Assembly: GCF_015773195.1 (NCBI RefSeq) | Contig: NZ_JADWYK010000001.1 | Span: forward strand, 620,001 to 684,000 | From: Hymenobacter guriensis | Lineage (GTDB): Bacteria > Bacteroidota > Bacteroidia > Cytophagales > Hymenobacteraceae | Direction of reading: 5' to 3' | DNA length: 64,000 nucleotides | In this document: in pieces, positions 8,972 through 17,880 of the stretch | How the letters are laid out: each line of letters starts with the position of its first letter | Position numbering within the stretch: the stretch's first letter is position 1 | The notes under the pieces: model-generated | Told to the model about the DNA's origin: nothing | The model's database searches: none | Seen by the model: the letters and a program-made list of their open reading frames with translations, nothing else | Translations under genes and position numbers: made by a program

Positions 8972-9107
8972 GTTTACTAGCACCCAGAAGCAGCCCCTGA
9001 ATGCAAAGCGGCGCAACCTTGGGACGAATTTTCTTCTCCTCTTTCTGGTTTTAGTCTTGAATCTGCCGGCCGGCTGGCGGGCAGCTGTACTCTCTGCTTT
9101 TCTTCCT

Positions 9108-10013
9108 ATGCACGTTCGTTTGATGCTTTCCCTGGCGCTGCTGACTGTGGGCGCCGCCACCCGTGGCCTGGCCCAGGACGGCCCGCGCCAGCTCAACTCC
9201 CAACCCACCCTGCCCGACTCGGTGCGACAGGCGCAAACCGCGGCGCCGGCCCGCGCCGCTGAGCCTACTCCGCAAACTCCCGCCGTGGCCGAGCAAGTGC
9301 CCGGTGCCCGACCGACCCAGCCCGGCGCCCTGCCGCCCTCCACCCAGCCCACGCGCTTTCGGGTGGGCCTGAAAACGGGGCAGGAACTGAAAGCCTACGA
9401 GGTAGAAACCCGCCAGCCCCTGCTGGGCCGCAACTACCTCCTGCTGGACGGGCAGCAGCGCCTGGAGTTCGATGCCATCCGCTACTATGAGGATGAAACC
9501 GGCTTTTACGTGCGCACCAACCTGCCCGGCTCCTCCCGCGAAACCACCCTGCGCCGCGACCGGACGGGCCGCATTGCCTTGTACTCCATCACCCGCACGC
9601 AGTATAACAACACCGGTGGCAGCCCCTTCGGTTATGGTCGCTACGGCTATGGGGGATACGGCGGCTATCCTTACGGTGGCGGCTACCGAACCGTCAAGAC
9701 GGAATACTTCAGCAAAGACAATGGACCGGTGCAGGATCTGAACCTGCGTAACCTGAGTATTGCTACCGTCGACAACGCCGGGGCCCGCGGCCTGCTCGAC
9801 CAGGCCCGCCGCTCCCGCACTGCCATTACGCTCAGCTACATAGGCGCGGGTGGCCTGATGGCGGCCGGGCTGCTGTCGTCGCTGCAAGGAACCAGCCAAA
9901 GCATTTCCCCGCTGGTATATGCCGCGCCGGTGCTGCTGGTGGTGCCGTTGGTCCTACAAGGCAAGCAGCAGCAGAAAATCAAGCAAGCCATTGCCCTCTA
10001 CAATACCCAATAG
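9108..10013 (+). CDS. Exported protein with Pro/Ala-rich linker and Gly/Tyr-rich loop
   Basis: 301 aa, family not recognised. ATG 9108 begins a signal peptide (MHVRLMLSLALLTVGAATRG, cut near LAQ); upstream in-frame codons would add an unlikely second hydrophobic stretch. Residues about 25-85 are rich in Pro, Gln and Ala and probably disordered. The middle (about 85-160) reads like a small beta domain (RVGLKTGQELKAYEV). A stretch near 165-190 is almost only Gly and Tyr (YGRYGYGGYGGYPYGGG). Two hydrophobic segments near 245-285 suggest a membrane hairpin close to the C-terminus. It is flanked by terminators on both sides, so it is a single-gene unit. Envelope location is inferred. Confidence 0.75.
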   Translation: MHVRLMLSLALLTVGAATRGLAQDGPRQLNSQPTLPDSVRQAQTAAPARAAEPTPQTPAVAEQVPGARPTQPGALPPSTQPTRFRVGLKTGQELKAYEVETRQPLLGRNYLLLDGQQRLEFDAIRYYEDETGFYVRTNLPGSSRETTLRRDRTGRIALYSITRTQYNNTGGSPFGYGRYGYGGYGGYPYGGGYRTVKTEYFSKDNGPVQDLNLRNLSIATVDNAGARGLLDQARRSRTAITLSYIGAGGLMAAGLLSSLQGTSQSISPLVYAAPVLLVVPLVLQGKQQQKIKQAIALYNTQ

Positions 10014-10040
10014 GCTAGGCAGCGGTTTTTGAACGAAGCG

Positions 10041-10105
10041 GGCGGAGTGCAGAAGGAAGAGTTGACGGTCAATCAACTTTCCCTTCTGCACTCCGCCTGG
10101 TTTTT
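10041..10105 (+). terminator. Hairpin with T-tail behind the Gly/Tyr-rich protein gene
   Basis: 16-bp perfect arms (GGCGGAGTGCAGAAGG and its complement) with a second small stem in the loop, followed by TGGTTTTT. It is close to the endonuclease III start. Confidence 0.8.
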
Positions 10106-10119
10106 ACGTAGGGAGCAGG

Positions 10120-10851
10120 GTGAAAACCTCCCCCGACTCTCCTGTTGACGATTTTGCGACCCTTCAGACCAAAGCCCTGCTGGTGCACGAGCGGCTCTGT
10201 GCCGAGTACGGGGCACCGTTCCGGTTTTTCAGCGTCAAGGACCCGCTCAGTGAGCTTATCAGCGCCTTGCTTTCCCACCGCACCCGCAACCAGGATTCCC
10301 ACCGTGCCTACCAGCAACTGCGCGCCCACTTCTCTTCCTGGGACGCCGTGCGCGACGCGCCTACGGCCGAGGTGCAGGAGGCCATCAGCGCCTGCACCTG
10401 GCCTGAGCAGAAAGCCCCGCGCATTCAGCACGTGCTGCGCGAGGTGAGCCAGCGCTGTGGTGGCCCCTGCGACCTGGCTTTTCTGGCCGAAATGCCCATT
10501 CCTGAAGCCCGTGCGTGGCTGGAGCAGCTGCCCGGCGTAGGCCCCAAGACCAGCGCCGCTACCCTGCTTTTTAGCTCCTTGCGCCTCCCGGCCATGCCCG
10601 TCGACAGCCACCACCACCGTGTGGCGCAGCGCCTGGCTCTCATCGGCCCGAAGGTGGACGAAAAGCTGGCTCACAAGCTGCTGGCCGAGCTGCTTCCGCC
10701 CGCTTGGGACGCCCAGCAGGTGTACGACCACCACGAAGCACTCATGTTTCATGGCCAGAAATGCTGCTACTTCCATACGCCCGCCTGCGGCCGTTGCGTA
10801 GTACTCAACCTGTGCCCATTCGGGCAGGCACAGGTGACAGGTGACAGGTGA
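10120..10851 (+). CDS. nth: Endonuclease III-like DNA glycosylase/AP lyase
   Basis: 243 aa from GTG 10120, preceded by a purine-rich stretch (GGGAGCAGG). The helix-hairpin-helix LPGVGPKTSAAT contains the catalytic lysine (Lys143); the catalytic Asp162 lies in VDSHHHRVAQRL. The iron-sulfur loop is intact: Cys216-X6-Cys223-X2-Cys226-X5-Cys232. It removes oxidised pyrimidines and cleaves abasic sites. The last residues (QVTGDR) and the stop codon are encoded by a 7-bp tandem repeat, so the C-terminal tail can vary with copy number. It stands alone between terminators. Confidence 0.93.
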   Translation: MKTSPDSPVDDFATLQTKALLVHERLCAEYGAPFRFFSVKDPLSELISALLSHRTRNQDSHRAYQQLRAHFSSWDAVRDAPTAEVQEAISACTWPEQKAPRIQHVLREVSQRCGGPCDLAFLAEMPIPEARAWLEQLPGVGPKTSAATLLFSSLRLPAMPVDSHHHRVAQRLALIGPKVDEKLAHKLLAELLPPAWDAQQVYDHHEALMFHGQKCCYFHTPACGRCVVLNLCPFGQAQVTGDR

Positions 10852-10869
10852 CAGGTGACAGGTGACAGG
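10831..10869. repeat. 7-bp tandem repeat (CAGGTGA)5 covering the nth stop codon
   Basis: Five full copies of CAGGTGA plus a partial sixth. The nth stop (10849-10851) lies inside. Any reading frame through the array meets TGA within 21 bases. Confidence 0.95.
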
Positions 10870-11025
10870 GCAAGAAATCGGTCGTTGACTTGGGCGCAAG
10901 CTTTTGTTTACGTTTTTCGGCGTACTGCTGCGGGCGCAAGTGCTATCTTTCCCCGCTGCTCATTGGCTACTCTTCCTGAAAGCAATAACATACGTGTCAC
11001 CCATCACCTGTTACTCTATTACCTT

Positions 11026-11295
11026 TTGGCCGTCCTGCACCTGAAAGCCAAGCCCAACGCCCGCCAAAATGAGCTGCTGGTAGCTGCCGACGGCGCTGTG
11101 ACCGTGCGCCTGCACGCTCCGGCGCAGGATGGCAAAGCCAACGCCTGCCTGCTAGCCTTCCTGGCGGAAGTGTTCGGGCAGCCCAAGTCGAGCCTGACGC
11201 TGCTGGCCGGACATACCTCCCCCTTCAAAAAAGTAGAGCTGGCTGCCCTGTCGGAAGATGCCTTGCGCACCACACTGGCCGCTTATCAGCAATAG
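11026..11295 (+). CDS. DUF167 (YggU-like) protein
   Basis: About 89 aa of clear family sequence, from LHLKAKPNARQNELL through HAPAQDGKANACLLAFLAEVFGQ to FKKVELA; the family is usually 90-100 aa. There is no ATG at the expected place, so TTG 11026 is given as the likely start; the frame is open back to a GTG in the 7-bp repeat, but those upstream residues do not look like the family. Function is unknown: a small alpha/beta fold. The ZIP transporter gene follows. Confidence 0.78.
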   Translation: MAVLHLKAKPNARQNELLVAADGAVTVRLHAPAQDGKANACLLAFLAEVFGQPKSSLTLLAGHTSPFKKVELAALSEDALRTTLAAYQQ

Positions 11296-11356
11296 TGCGT
11301 AGTGCTTAAGCAAAGCAGATACCCACCAAGCACAAGGCACTAACAAACCAAACTAC

Positions 11357-12154
11357 ATGACGTTTCCCACGTGGATGATGGCCGGCTTCTGGGGCCTGGT
11401 ATCGGGCTCAGCCCTGTTGATTGGGGCAGCCATCGGCTATTTTTTTCGGGTACCGCAGCGTGTGGTAGCGTCTATTATGGCTTTTGGCAGCGGAGTACTT
11501 ATCTCTACGCTTTCCCTGGAGCTGATGGAGGATGCGTACACCAAGGGCGGCTTTTACTCGGCGGCCATAGGCTTTCTGGGCGGCGCGGGCGGCTACACGC
11601 TGGCCAACTGGCTGCTGGCCCGCTACGGCGCCAAGCACCGCAAACGCTCCGGCCCCCAACAGGCGGCCGAGCGCCAGGAAGTGAAAACCGGGGTCACCGA
11701 AGGCAATGCCCCCGGCGACGACAACGGCATGGCCTTGGCCGTGGGGGCCCTGCTGGACGGTATTCCTGAGAGTATCGTAATTGGACTGAGCTTACTGGCC
11801 GGGGGCGCGGTGAGTACGGTGGCCGTGGTAGCCATTTTTCTCTCCAACCTGCCCGAGGGCCTGAGCAGCGCCGCCGGCATGAAGAAAGCCGGCCGCCCGG
11901 CCCGCTACGTGCTGCTGCTCTGGGCCGGCATTGCCCTGGTTTCGGGGGTGGCCTCGTTGGTAGGCTTCACGGTGTTCAGCCACTTTCCGCCCTATGTAGT
12001 GGCCGCTACCACCGCCGTGGCCGCCGGGGCCGTGCTGGCCATGATTGCCGATACCATGATTCCCGAGGCCTTCGAGGTTGCCCATAACTTCACCGGCCTG
12101 ATTACGGTGCTGGGCTTCCTGGTATCGTTCTACCTGAGCAAGATGGGCAAGTAA
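11357..12154 (+). CDS. ZIP-family divalent metal transporter
   Basis: 265 aa with about eight membrane helices. Metal-pathway motifs are in place: GALLDGIPESIVIG and FLSNLPEGLSSAAG, which correspond to TM4 and TM5 of ZIP proteins. The cytoplasmic loop between TM3 and TM4 (about 93-125) is charged, as usual. It imports zinc or another divalent metal across the inner membrane. It is followed by a two-way terminator shared with the convergent ammonium transporter. Confidence 0.9.
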   Translation: MTFPTWMMAGFWGLVSGSALLIGAAIGYFFRVPQRVVASIMAFGSGVLISTLSLELMEDAYTKGGFYSAAIGFLGGAGGYTLANWLLARYGAKHRKRSGPQQAAERQEVKTGVTEGNAPGDDNGMALAVGALLDGIPESIVIGLSLLAGGAVSTVAVVAIFLSNLPEGLSSAAGMKKAGRPARYVLLLWAGIALVSGVASLVGFTVFSHFPPYVVAATTAVAAGAVLAMIADTMIPEAFEVAHNFTGLITVLGFLVSFYLSKMGK

Positions 12155-12181
12155 ACCTGCTGCTAGCTTAACCGACAAACC

Positions 12182-12217
12182 AAACGCCCCGCGGCTATTA
12201 CCAGCCACGGGGCGTTT
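12182..12217. terminator. Bidirectional terminator between ZIP and amt
   Basis: Inverted repeat AAACGCCCCG / CGGGGCGTTT with extra pairing inside, between two convergent genes. Confidence 0.8.
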
Positions 12218-12278
12218 ACCGTCAGATTCCCCCCTAGTAGCACTGCACTTCTTCCGGGTAAAGCACAGCGTATTTCGG

Positions 12279-13661
12279 TCAGACGGTTTCTGGTTCCAGC
12301 AGGGCGCGCCGGTACGTCTTCTCAAACTCTTCGTCGATGTGGTAGGTGGATTCCTCGTGCTGGCTCAGGTCGAGGCCCAGCTCTTCTTCGTGGTCTTTCA
12401 CGCGCAGGGCAAAGAAGCGGCCGGTGAGTTTGAGCAGCAGCCAGGAGCCCACGAAGGAATACGTTACCACAATCAGCAAGCCCAGCACATGGTAGCCAAA
12501 CGTGGTGAAGGTGCCGTGGATGAGGCCCACCTTATCGGCAAAAACGCCCGTCAGCAGCATACCTACAATGCCGCCCAGCCCGTGGCAGGGAAATACGTCG
12601 AGCGTGTCGTCGATGGTGGTGCGCTTGTTTTGCCAGTGCACGGCCGCGTGGCTTACCAGCGCCCCGATTACCCCAAACAAAATACTCTGTCCGTAGGTGA
12701 CGTAGCCGGCGGCCGGCGTAATGGCCACCAGCCCTACTACCGCGCCGGTGCAGGCACCCACGGCCGTGGGTTTGGTACCCCGGGCTATTTCTACCAGCAG
12801 CCAGGCAATGAGGGCCGCAGCCGAAGCCAGGTTGGTGTTCACAAAAGATTGAGCCGCCAGCTCATTGGCGCCCAGGGCCGAGCCGGCATTGAAGCCAAAC
12901 CAGCCAAACCACAGCAAGCCCGTGCCCAGCAGCACGAAGGGCACGTTGGGCGTCGAAAACGAGGTATTGCGCAGGTGCGTTTTGCGCCGGCCCAACACCA
13001 TAGCACCGGCCAGCGAGGCTATACCCGCTGAAATATGTACCACGGTGCCACCCGCGAAGTCGAGCACGCCCCACTGGCGCAGGAAGCCTTCGGGGTGCCA
13101 GGTCCAGTGAGCCAGCGGGCAGTAGATGAATAGGCAGAACAGCACCATAAAGGCCAGGTAGCCCTTGAACCGCACCCGCTCGGCAAACGAGCCGGTAATG
13201 AGGGCCGGGGTGATGATGGCAAACTTCAACTGAAACGCGAAGTACAGCACGAACGGAATAGTGGCCGCAAATGCCGGATTGGGTGCCGTGCCCACGTTGC
13301 GCAGCATGGCAAACGTGAGCGGGTTGCCGATCAGCCCGTGCCAGGAGTCACCATATGCCAGCGAGAAGCCTACGAAGTAGAACACAATGGTGATGATGCC
13401 CAGCGCCACAAAGCTTTGCAGCATGGTGCTGATGACATTTTTGGGCCGTACCATCCCGCCGTAGAAAAACGACAGGCCTGGCGTCATAATCAGCACGAAG
13501 GCAGTGGCCGTGAGCATCCAGGCTACGTCGGCGCCGTTGAGGGAGCCGGCCGCCGCCGCGGGGTGCGGCACTTCGATGAAAGCAGCGGCCAAGGCGGCCA
13601 GGAAAAGCCCCAGTAGCAGCAACCGGGACAACGACAAGCGGGAAGAAGTAGTCAGGCTCAT
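12279..13661 (-). CDS. amt: Ammonium transporter (Amt family)
   Basis: 460 aa from ATG 13661 (MSLTTSSRLSLSR). An N-terminal hydrophobic segment (about 12-38), probably a cleaved signal as in AmtB, is followed by eleven membrane helices. Family signatures are seen: FFYGGMVRPKNV near residue 75, GGTVVHISAGIASLAG near 205 and LWFGWFGFNAGSALG near 255. The C-terminal cytoplasmic tail is charged. No glnB/glnK gene lies next to it, which is unusual for amt, so regulation by PII would come from elsewhere. The 248 bases to the next gene hold AT-rich DNA with no feature I can name. Confidence 0.95.
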   Translation of the reverse strand: MSLTTSSRLSLSRLLLLGLFLAALAAAFIEVPHPAAAAGSLNGADVAWMLTATAFVLIMTPGLSFFYGGMVRPKNVISTMLQSFVALGIITIVFYFVGFSLAYGDSWHGLIGNPLTFAMLRNVGTAPNPAFAATIPFVLYFAFQLKFAIITPALITGSFAERVRFKGYLAFMVLFCLFIYCPLAHWTWHPEGFLRQWGVLDFAGGTVVHISAGIASLAGAMVLGRRKTHLRNTSFSTPNVPFVLLGTGLLWFGWFGFNAGSALGANELAAQSFVNTNLASAAALIAWLLVEIARGTKPTAVGACTGAVVGLVAITPAAGYVTYGQSILFGVIGALVSHAAVHWQNKRTTIDDTLDVFPCHGLGGIVGMLLTGVFADKVGLIHGTFTTFGYHVLGLLIVVTYSFVGSWLLLKLTGRFFALRVKDHEEELGLDLSQHEESTYHIDEEFEKTYRRALLEPETV

Positions 13662-13909
13662 ATGATGTAGCGGTTTACCCCTGTGTTTTTTGATGGCACA
13701 ATCTAGAAATGCATCCCATATTTCCAAAACACCCCTTTCTTTTCTTTACGATTTTCAAGAAATACTATATCATTTTCCTATTCACCCTATCAATTCAGAT
13801 AGCCCTCTTCCACCTAAGCAGTTTCGCTGTGTAAGGCGGATTCTACCGGAAAGTGGTCTGTTGCGGGTGGAGTGAGTAGCTTGCCTGTGATTTTACTTAC
13901 TGCCTAGCT

Positions 13910-15280
13910 ATGGCCACGCCGCTTAACCCCGCTGATCTGCAACCCCTGCTCGACGCCCTGTCGTTTTCGCCCGACAACGTGCCCCTACGCCGCCACGTAG
14001 CCGCCCTGCTACGCCAGGCCGGCCGCCTGCCCGAAGCCGAAGAGCACTACCGCACCGGCCTGCGCCAGGCCCCCGACGATGAGGAGCTGCAGCTGGGGTT
14101 GGCCGAAACCTACGCCGCCCTGCAAAAAACCTCGGCGGCGCTGGTGGTGCTGGAGGAACTGCTGCGCACCCACCCCGACCACGCCCGCGCCCACCTGCTG
14201 CACGCCCGCCTGCTGGCCCGCGCCGGCGGCCCGCCCGACGAGGCCCGCGCCGCGTATCAGCACGCGCTGCAGCTCGATGGCAATCTGCGCGACGCTGACC
14301 TCGACGAGCAGCTGGGCTTGCGCCCCGCCGCGCAGACGGCCAGCGGGGGGCCGGCCGAGTATTCGGCCAGCGTGTCGGCGGCGGGGCTGGATGAGCGGGC
14401 TCTGTTTGCGGGGCTGGAAAAGCCTCAGATCAACTTTTCCGACGTGGGCGGCATGGACGCCGTGAAGGAGGAAATCCGCCTGAAAATCATTCATCCGCTG
14501 CAGTTTCCCGACCTCTACAAAGCCTATGGCAAGGCGGCAGGCGGCGGACTGCTGCTGTATGGCCCGCCCGGCTGCGGCAAAACCCACCTGGCCCGCGCCA
14601 CGGCCGGCGAGGTACAGGCCTCATTTATCCACGTGGGCATCAGCGACATTCTGGATATGTGGATGGGCCAGAGCGAAAAGAAGCTCCACGAGCTGTTTGA
14701 GCTGGCCCGCATGCAGGCGCCCTGCGTGCTGTTTTTTGACGAAGTGGATGCCCTGGCCGCCAACCGCCACGACCTGCGCCAGAGTGCCGGCCGCACCCTC
14801 ATCAACCAGTTTCTGGAAGAGCTGGACGGGGCCCGCAGTTCCAACGACGGCGTGCTGATTCTGGCCGCCACCAATGCCCCCTGGCACCTCGACCCCGCCT
14901 TCCGCCGCCCCGGCCGCTTCGACCGGATTGTGCTGGTGACGCCGCCCGACGAGCCGGCCCGCGTGGCCATCCTGGACGTGCTGCTGCGCGGCAAGCCCGT
15001 GGCCGACAACCTCAACCTGGCTTCCGTGGCCGGCCAGACGGCCGGTTTCTCGGGGGCCGACCTGAAAGCCGTGGTAGATACGGCCGTGGAAAGCTGCCTA
15101 CGCGAGTCGATGAAAGCCGGCAAGGCACTGCCGGTGCAGCAAAGCAGCCTGACGGCCGCCACCAAACAAGTGCGGCCCAGTACCAAAGAGTGGTTTGCCA
15201 CGGCCAAAAACTACGCCCTTTACTCCAACGAGGGCGGCACCTACGACGACATCCTAACCTACCTGGGCATCAAGAAGTAG
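13910..15280 (+). CDS. TPR-AAA ATPase (p97/Vps4-like AAA domain)
   Basis: 456 aa from ATG 13910. Residues about 8-140 form TPR-like helical repeats (RHVAALLRQAGRLPEAEEHY). After a linker, an AAA domain begins near PQINFSDVGGMDAVKEEI. Walker A is GPPGCGKTH, the pore loop MWMGQSEKKLHELF, Walker B VLFFDEVDAL and the second region of homology NAPWHLDPAFRRPGRFDR, so ATP hydrolysis and hexamer assembly look intact. The single AAA module resembles the p97 D2/Vps4 type. It is the first gene of a unit with two TPR membrane proteins (next start 7 bases after the stop). A remodelling or chaperone role on TPR-bound clients is inferred; no specific client is known. Confidence 0.88.
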   Translation: MATPLNPADLQPLLDALSFSPDNVPLRRHVAALLRQAGRLPEAEEHYRTGLRQAPDDEELQLGLAETYAALQKTSAALVVLEELLRTHPDHARAHLLHARLLARAGGPPDEARAAYQHALQLDGNLRDADLDEQLGLRPAAQTASGGPAEYSASVSAAGLDERALFAGLEKPQINFSDVGGMDAVKEEIRLKIIHPLQFPDLYKAYGKAAGGGLLLYGPPGCGKTHLARATAGEVQASFIHVGISDILDMWMGQSEKKLHELFELARMQAPCVLFFDEVDALAANRHDLRQSAGRTLINQFLEELDGARSSNDGVLILAATNAPWHLDPAFRRPGRFDRIVLVTPPDEPARVAILDVLLRGKPVADNLNLASVAGQTAGFSGADLKAVVDTAVESCLRESMKAGKALPVQQSSLTAATKQVRPSTKEWFATAKNYALYSNEGGTYDDILTYLGIKK

Positions 15281-15287
15281 CCGTGCT

Positions 15288-16565
15288 ATGATGCCTCATC
15301 CTACGGAAGCGCGGTGGCAGGATGCCGTGCAAAATCTGTTGGCGGTGCAACGCCCCCAACAAGCCGAGCAGGTTGTACGGCAGCAACTGGCGCGTAATCC
15401 ACGAGAAGTGCTGGGGTACGTTTTGCTGGGGTTTGCGCTGTATCAACAAACTAGAATAGAGGAGGCTCGTGCTTCAGTGCGGGAGGCGCTGGCCTTAAAT
15501 CCGGCGGCCAGCGAAGCATTTTATGTGCTCTGCCTGATTGAAAACGTGGCCGGGCAACCAGCGGCCCGGGCAGCAGCCCTTACCGAGGCACTCCGGTTGC
15601 AGCCCTACAATCCCAAGTACCTCGGAGTACAGGCCCGTTTTCTCTTGCACCAGGGCGAACCAGCAGCGTCACTGGTAGCGGCTGAACGAGGCTTGGCTCA
15701 GAACCCGACTCATGCAGAGTGTCTCACGGCTCGTGCCAACGCCCTGCACGCACAACAACGGTGGCCGGAGTTGGCTGAGGCTTTGCATCAACTGCGCGCC
15801 GCACATCCCACTTTGCCTATTGCCCACCAGTTGCTTGGCCGTGAAGCTCTACGACAAGAGCAGTTTGTAGCCGCTCAGGCACACTTTCAGGAAGTGCTGC
15901 GCCTTAGCCCTAACAACTCAGTTGCCTTAGCGGGAGCAAGCCAGGCCATTCGGCGCCAGCTGTGGCCGGGCCGGGCAGAGTTGGCGTTTGATCGGTATAT
16001 GACCTCTATTACCGAAGGCATGAAATTTCCCCGGCCCCAATTGAAAGCCTGGGGTCATTTTCTTTTAATTATCATCCCGCTGAGCCTATTCTGTATTCCA
16101 GTTCTGCTGGCTCTTGCTTTTGAAAAGCTGTATTGGCGACTTCACCCGGATGTACGGCGGCTGCGCAACCGCCCCGACGCAGCCATATCCTATGCTCATC
16201 AGACCTTCTACCGCTACGGAACCGTCAGTGCACTGGCTTTACTTCTAGTTGCCTGGCTGCCTGGTTTTGTCTGGCTGTTGCTGAAGCTGGGGTTCCCGGA
16301 AAGCAGCCTGGGCCCCGGCCTGACGGGTGGCCTCACGGTCATCGTCATGAGCATTATAAGTGTAATAAAAAGCGCCACTGATATGCCCGTGCCGGAAAAG
16401 TCCCCACTGAGCTGGCTGCTACTGGCGGCACTGGTGTTGGCAGCTAGCCTGACTACTGCATGCTGGCCTGCCACCTGGCCTTATGGACCGCCACTAAGCT
16501 TGCTTTTAGTCAGTAGCTTGCTCTATTCTCGATTTCGTGCGCTACAGGCAAATAAGACTGATTAG
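15288..16565 (+). CDS. TPR protein with C-terminal membrane segments (paralogue A)
   Basis: 425 aa, starting 7 bases after the AAA gene (ATG 15288, or 15291). About six TPR units fill residues 5-225 (QAEQVVRQQLARNP, EARASVREALALNPAASEAF). Near residues 250-280 comes a hydrophobic segment (HFLLIIIPLSLFCIPVLLAL), then three more (around 308-330, 340-360 and 365-410), so the TPR part is cytoplasmic and anchored. The architecture matches the next gene, and the two are tandem paralogues. GC is clearly lower than in either neighbour, which points to a different history. Function is not recognised. Confidence 0.8.
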   Translation: MMPHPTEARWQDAVQNLLAVQRPQQAEQVVRQQLARNPREVLGYVLLGFALYQQTRIEEARASVREALALNPAASEAFYVLCLIENVAGQPAARAAALTEALRLQPYNPKYLGVQARFLLHQGEPAASLVAAERGLAQNPTHAECLTARANALHAQQRWPELAEALHQLRAAHPTLPIAHQLLGREALRQEQFVAAQAHFQEVLRLSPNNSVALAGASQAIRRQLWPGRAELAFDRYMTSITEGMKFPRPQLKAWGHFLLIIIPLSLFCIPVLLALAFEKLYWRLHPDVRRLRNRPDAAISYAHQTFYRYGTVSALALLLVAWLPGFVWLLLKLGFPESSLGPGLTGGLTVIVMSIISVIKSATDMPVPEKSPLSWLLLAALVLAASLTTACWPATWPYGPPLSLLLVSSLLYSRFRALQANKTD

Positions 16566-16605
16566 CTTCAGGTAGCGGTGCTTCTACTCCATTCCTTCCC
16601 CCTCA

Positions 16606-17811
16606 ATGAACTCCTCCCAAGACCTCAGCCGCGTGCAGCTGCTGCTCCAGCACAAGCGCCCCCAGGATGCCGAGCAGGAAGCGCGCCGGCTGCTGCAGCA
16701 GGACCCCGAAAACGGCTACCTGCAGTGCCTGCTGGCCCTGGCTCTGATGGAGCAGGCGCGGCTGCCGGAAGCCCAGGAAGCTGCTCAGCACGCTATTCAC
16801 CTGGCCCCCGAAAACAGCTTTGCCTTCTACGTGCTCAGTGCCACGCTGCAACGCCAGCACGAGCTGCCGCTGGCCCTGGAGGCCATTGAAGAGGCGCTGG
16901 CCCTCGACCCCGAAGATGCCGACTACCACCACGTGCTGGGGCTGATCCGGTTTCAGCAGGGCCAGCTGCACGGCGCGTTGCGCGCCGCCGAAGCCGGCCT
17001 GGCCGTCGACCCTACTCACGTCGACTGCCTGGGGCTGCGGGCGCGGTGTCTTTCCCGCCTGGGCCGTACCACCGAAGCCTCCGCCGACCTCGACGAAGCC
17101 CTGCGCCAAAGCCCTACCGATGCCGGTACCCACGCCGACCTGGGCTGGGTGGCCCTGGAGCGTGGCCGCGCCAAAGACGCTGCCCGCCACTTTCAGGAAG
17201 CTCTGCGTCTCAACCCCACCTCCGACTACGCCCGCGAAGGATTGGTATCGGCCCTGAAAGCCCGGTTCTGGCTTTACAACTGGTTTTACCGCTTTATGGT
17301 CTGGACGCAGACGCTGAGCCCGGGCATGCGCCAGGGGCTGTTCATTGGCATGTTCGTGTTGTCGCGCTTTGTACCAGTTTTGCTGCCGCTGTACCTGGTG
17401 CTGGTATACATGAGCTGGTTTGCTGAGCCCCTGTTCAACTCCCTGCTGCGCCTGAACCGCTACGGCCGCTTTGCCCTGAGCGAGGAAGACACGCGGTATT
17501 CCAACCAGTTTATGGGCTTGCTGCTCGGCGGATTGGCGCTGCTGGCAGTTGGTCACTTCAGCTACCTGGCACCCCTCACTACGGCCGGCATTGTGGGGCT
17601 GGGGCTGCTGTTTCCGCTGGTGGGCACCCAGCGCCAGTGGCACCCCAAGCGGCGGCAGCAGTCCAAGTGGTTTGGCTTGGGTCTGGCAGCTGTGGGGGCA
17701 ATGGCAGTAGGCACCGAAGCCCTGGGCCAGCCGGGTAGCGGCCCGCTGTTCCTGGCCTTTCTGGGTGGTACGCTGGTGTACGTGTGGGTGATGGGGCTGC
17801 GCTCCAGCTAA
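16606..17811 (+). CDS. TPR protein with C-terminal membrane segments (paralogue B)
   Basis: 401 aa from ATG 16606. TPR repeats cover about 4-215 (DAEQEARRLLQQDPENGYLQ, EAQEAAQHAIHLAPENSFAF), followed by four hydrophobic segments between about 240 and 398. It aligns by eye with the gene before it over the whole length, but has the normal high-GC codon usage of the region. Last gene of the AAA/TPR unit. Beyond the TAA stop the same frame stays open for about 100 codons through a hairpin and the 21-bp array. Probably an inner-membrane partner of the AAA ATPase; this is inferred from order only. Confidence 0.8.
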   Translation: MNSSQDLSRVQLLLQHKRPQDAEQEARRLLQQDPENGYLQCLLALALMEQARLPEAQEAAQHAIHLAPENSFAFYVLSATLQRQHELPLALEAIEEALALDPEDADYHHVLGLIRFQQGQLHGALRAAEAGLAVDPTHVDCLGLRARCLSRLGRTTEASADLDEALRQSPTDAGTHADLGWVALERGRAKDAARHFQEALRLNPTSDYAREGLVSALKARFWLYNWFYRFMVWTQTLSPGMRQGLFIGMFVLSRFVPVLLPLYLVLVYMSWFAEPLFNSLLRLNRYGRFALSEEDTRYSNQFMGLLLGGLALLAVGHFSYLAPLTTAGIVGLGLLFPLVGTQRQWHPKRRQQSKWFGLGLAAVGAMAVGTEALGQPGSGPLFLAFLGGTLVYVWVMGLRSS

Positions 17812-17820
17812 AGCGCCTTC

Positions 17821-17848
17821 GTAGGGGCGGGGCAAGCCCCGCCCCTAC
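17821..17848. repeat. GC-rich perfect hairpin behind the TPR unit
   Basis: 13-bp arms GTAGGGGCGGGGC and GCCCCGCCCCTAC separated by AA. It may stop or stabilise the TPR transcript, but no T-run follows. It resembles the hairpin at 26801-26888. Confidence 0.85.
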
Positions 17849-17880
17849 CGCATAGAACCGTTTCCAAAGAACAGATAATT

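Noticed and set aside
10855..11025. N-terminal extension of the DUF167 gene back to GTG 10855
   Set aside because: It begins in the 7-bp repeat and does not fit the family; a start near 11026 gives the right length.
13662..13909. Gap before the TPR-AAA gene searched for a tRNA or riboswitch
   Set aside because: No cloverleaf, conserved box or clear hairpin could be drawn; only AT-rich sequence was seen.
16603..17835. 410-codon minus-strand frame across TPR paralogue B
   Set aside because: Gln/Val-rich shadow; the plus strand shows regular TPR repeats.
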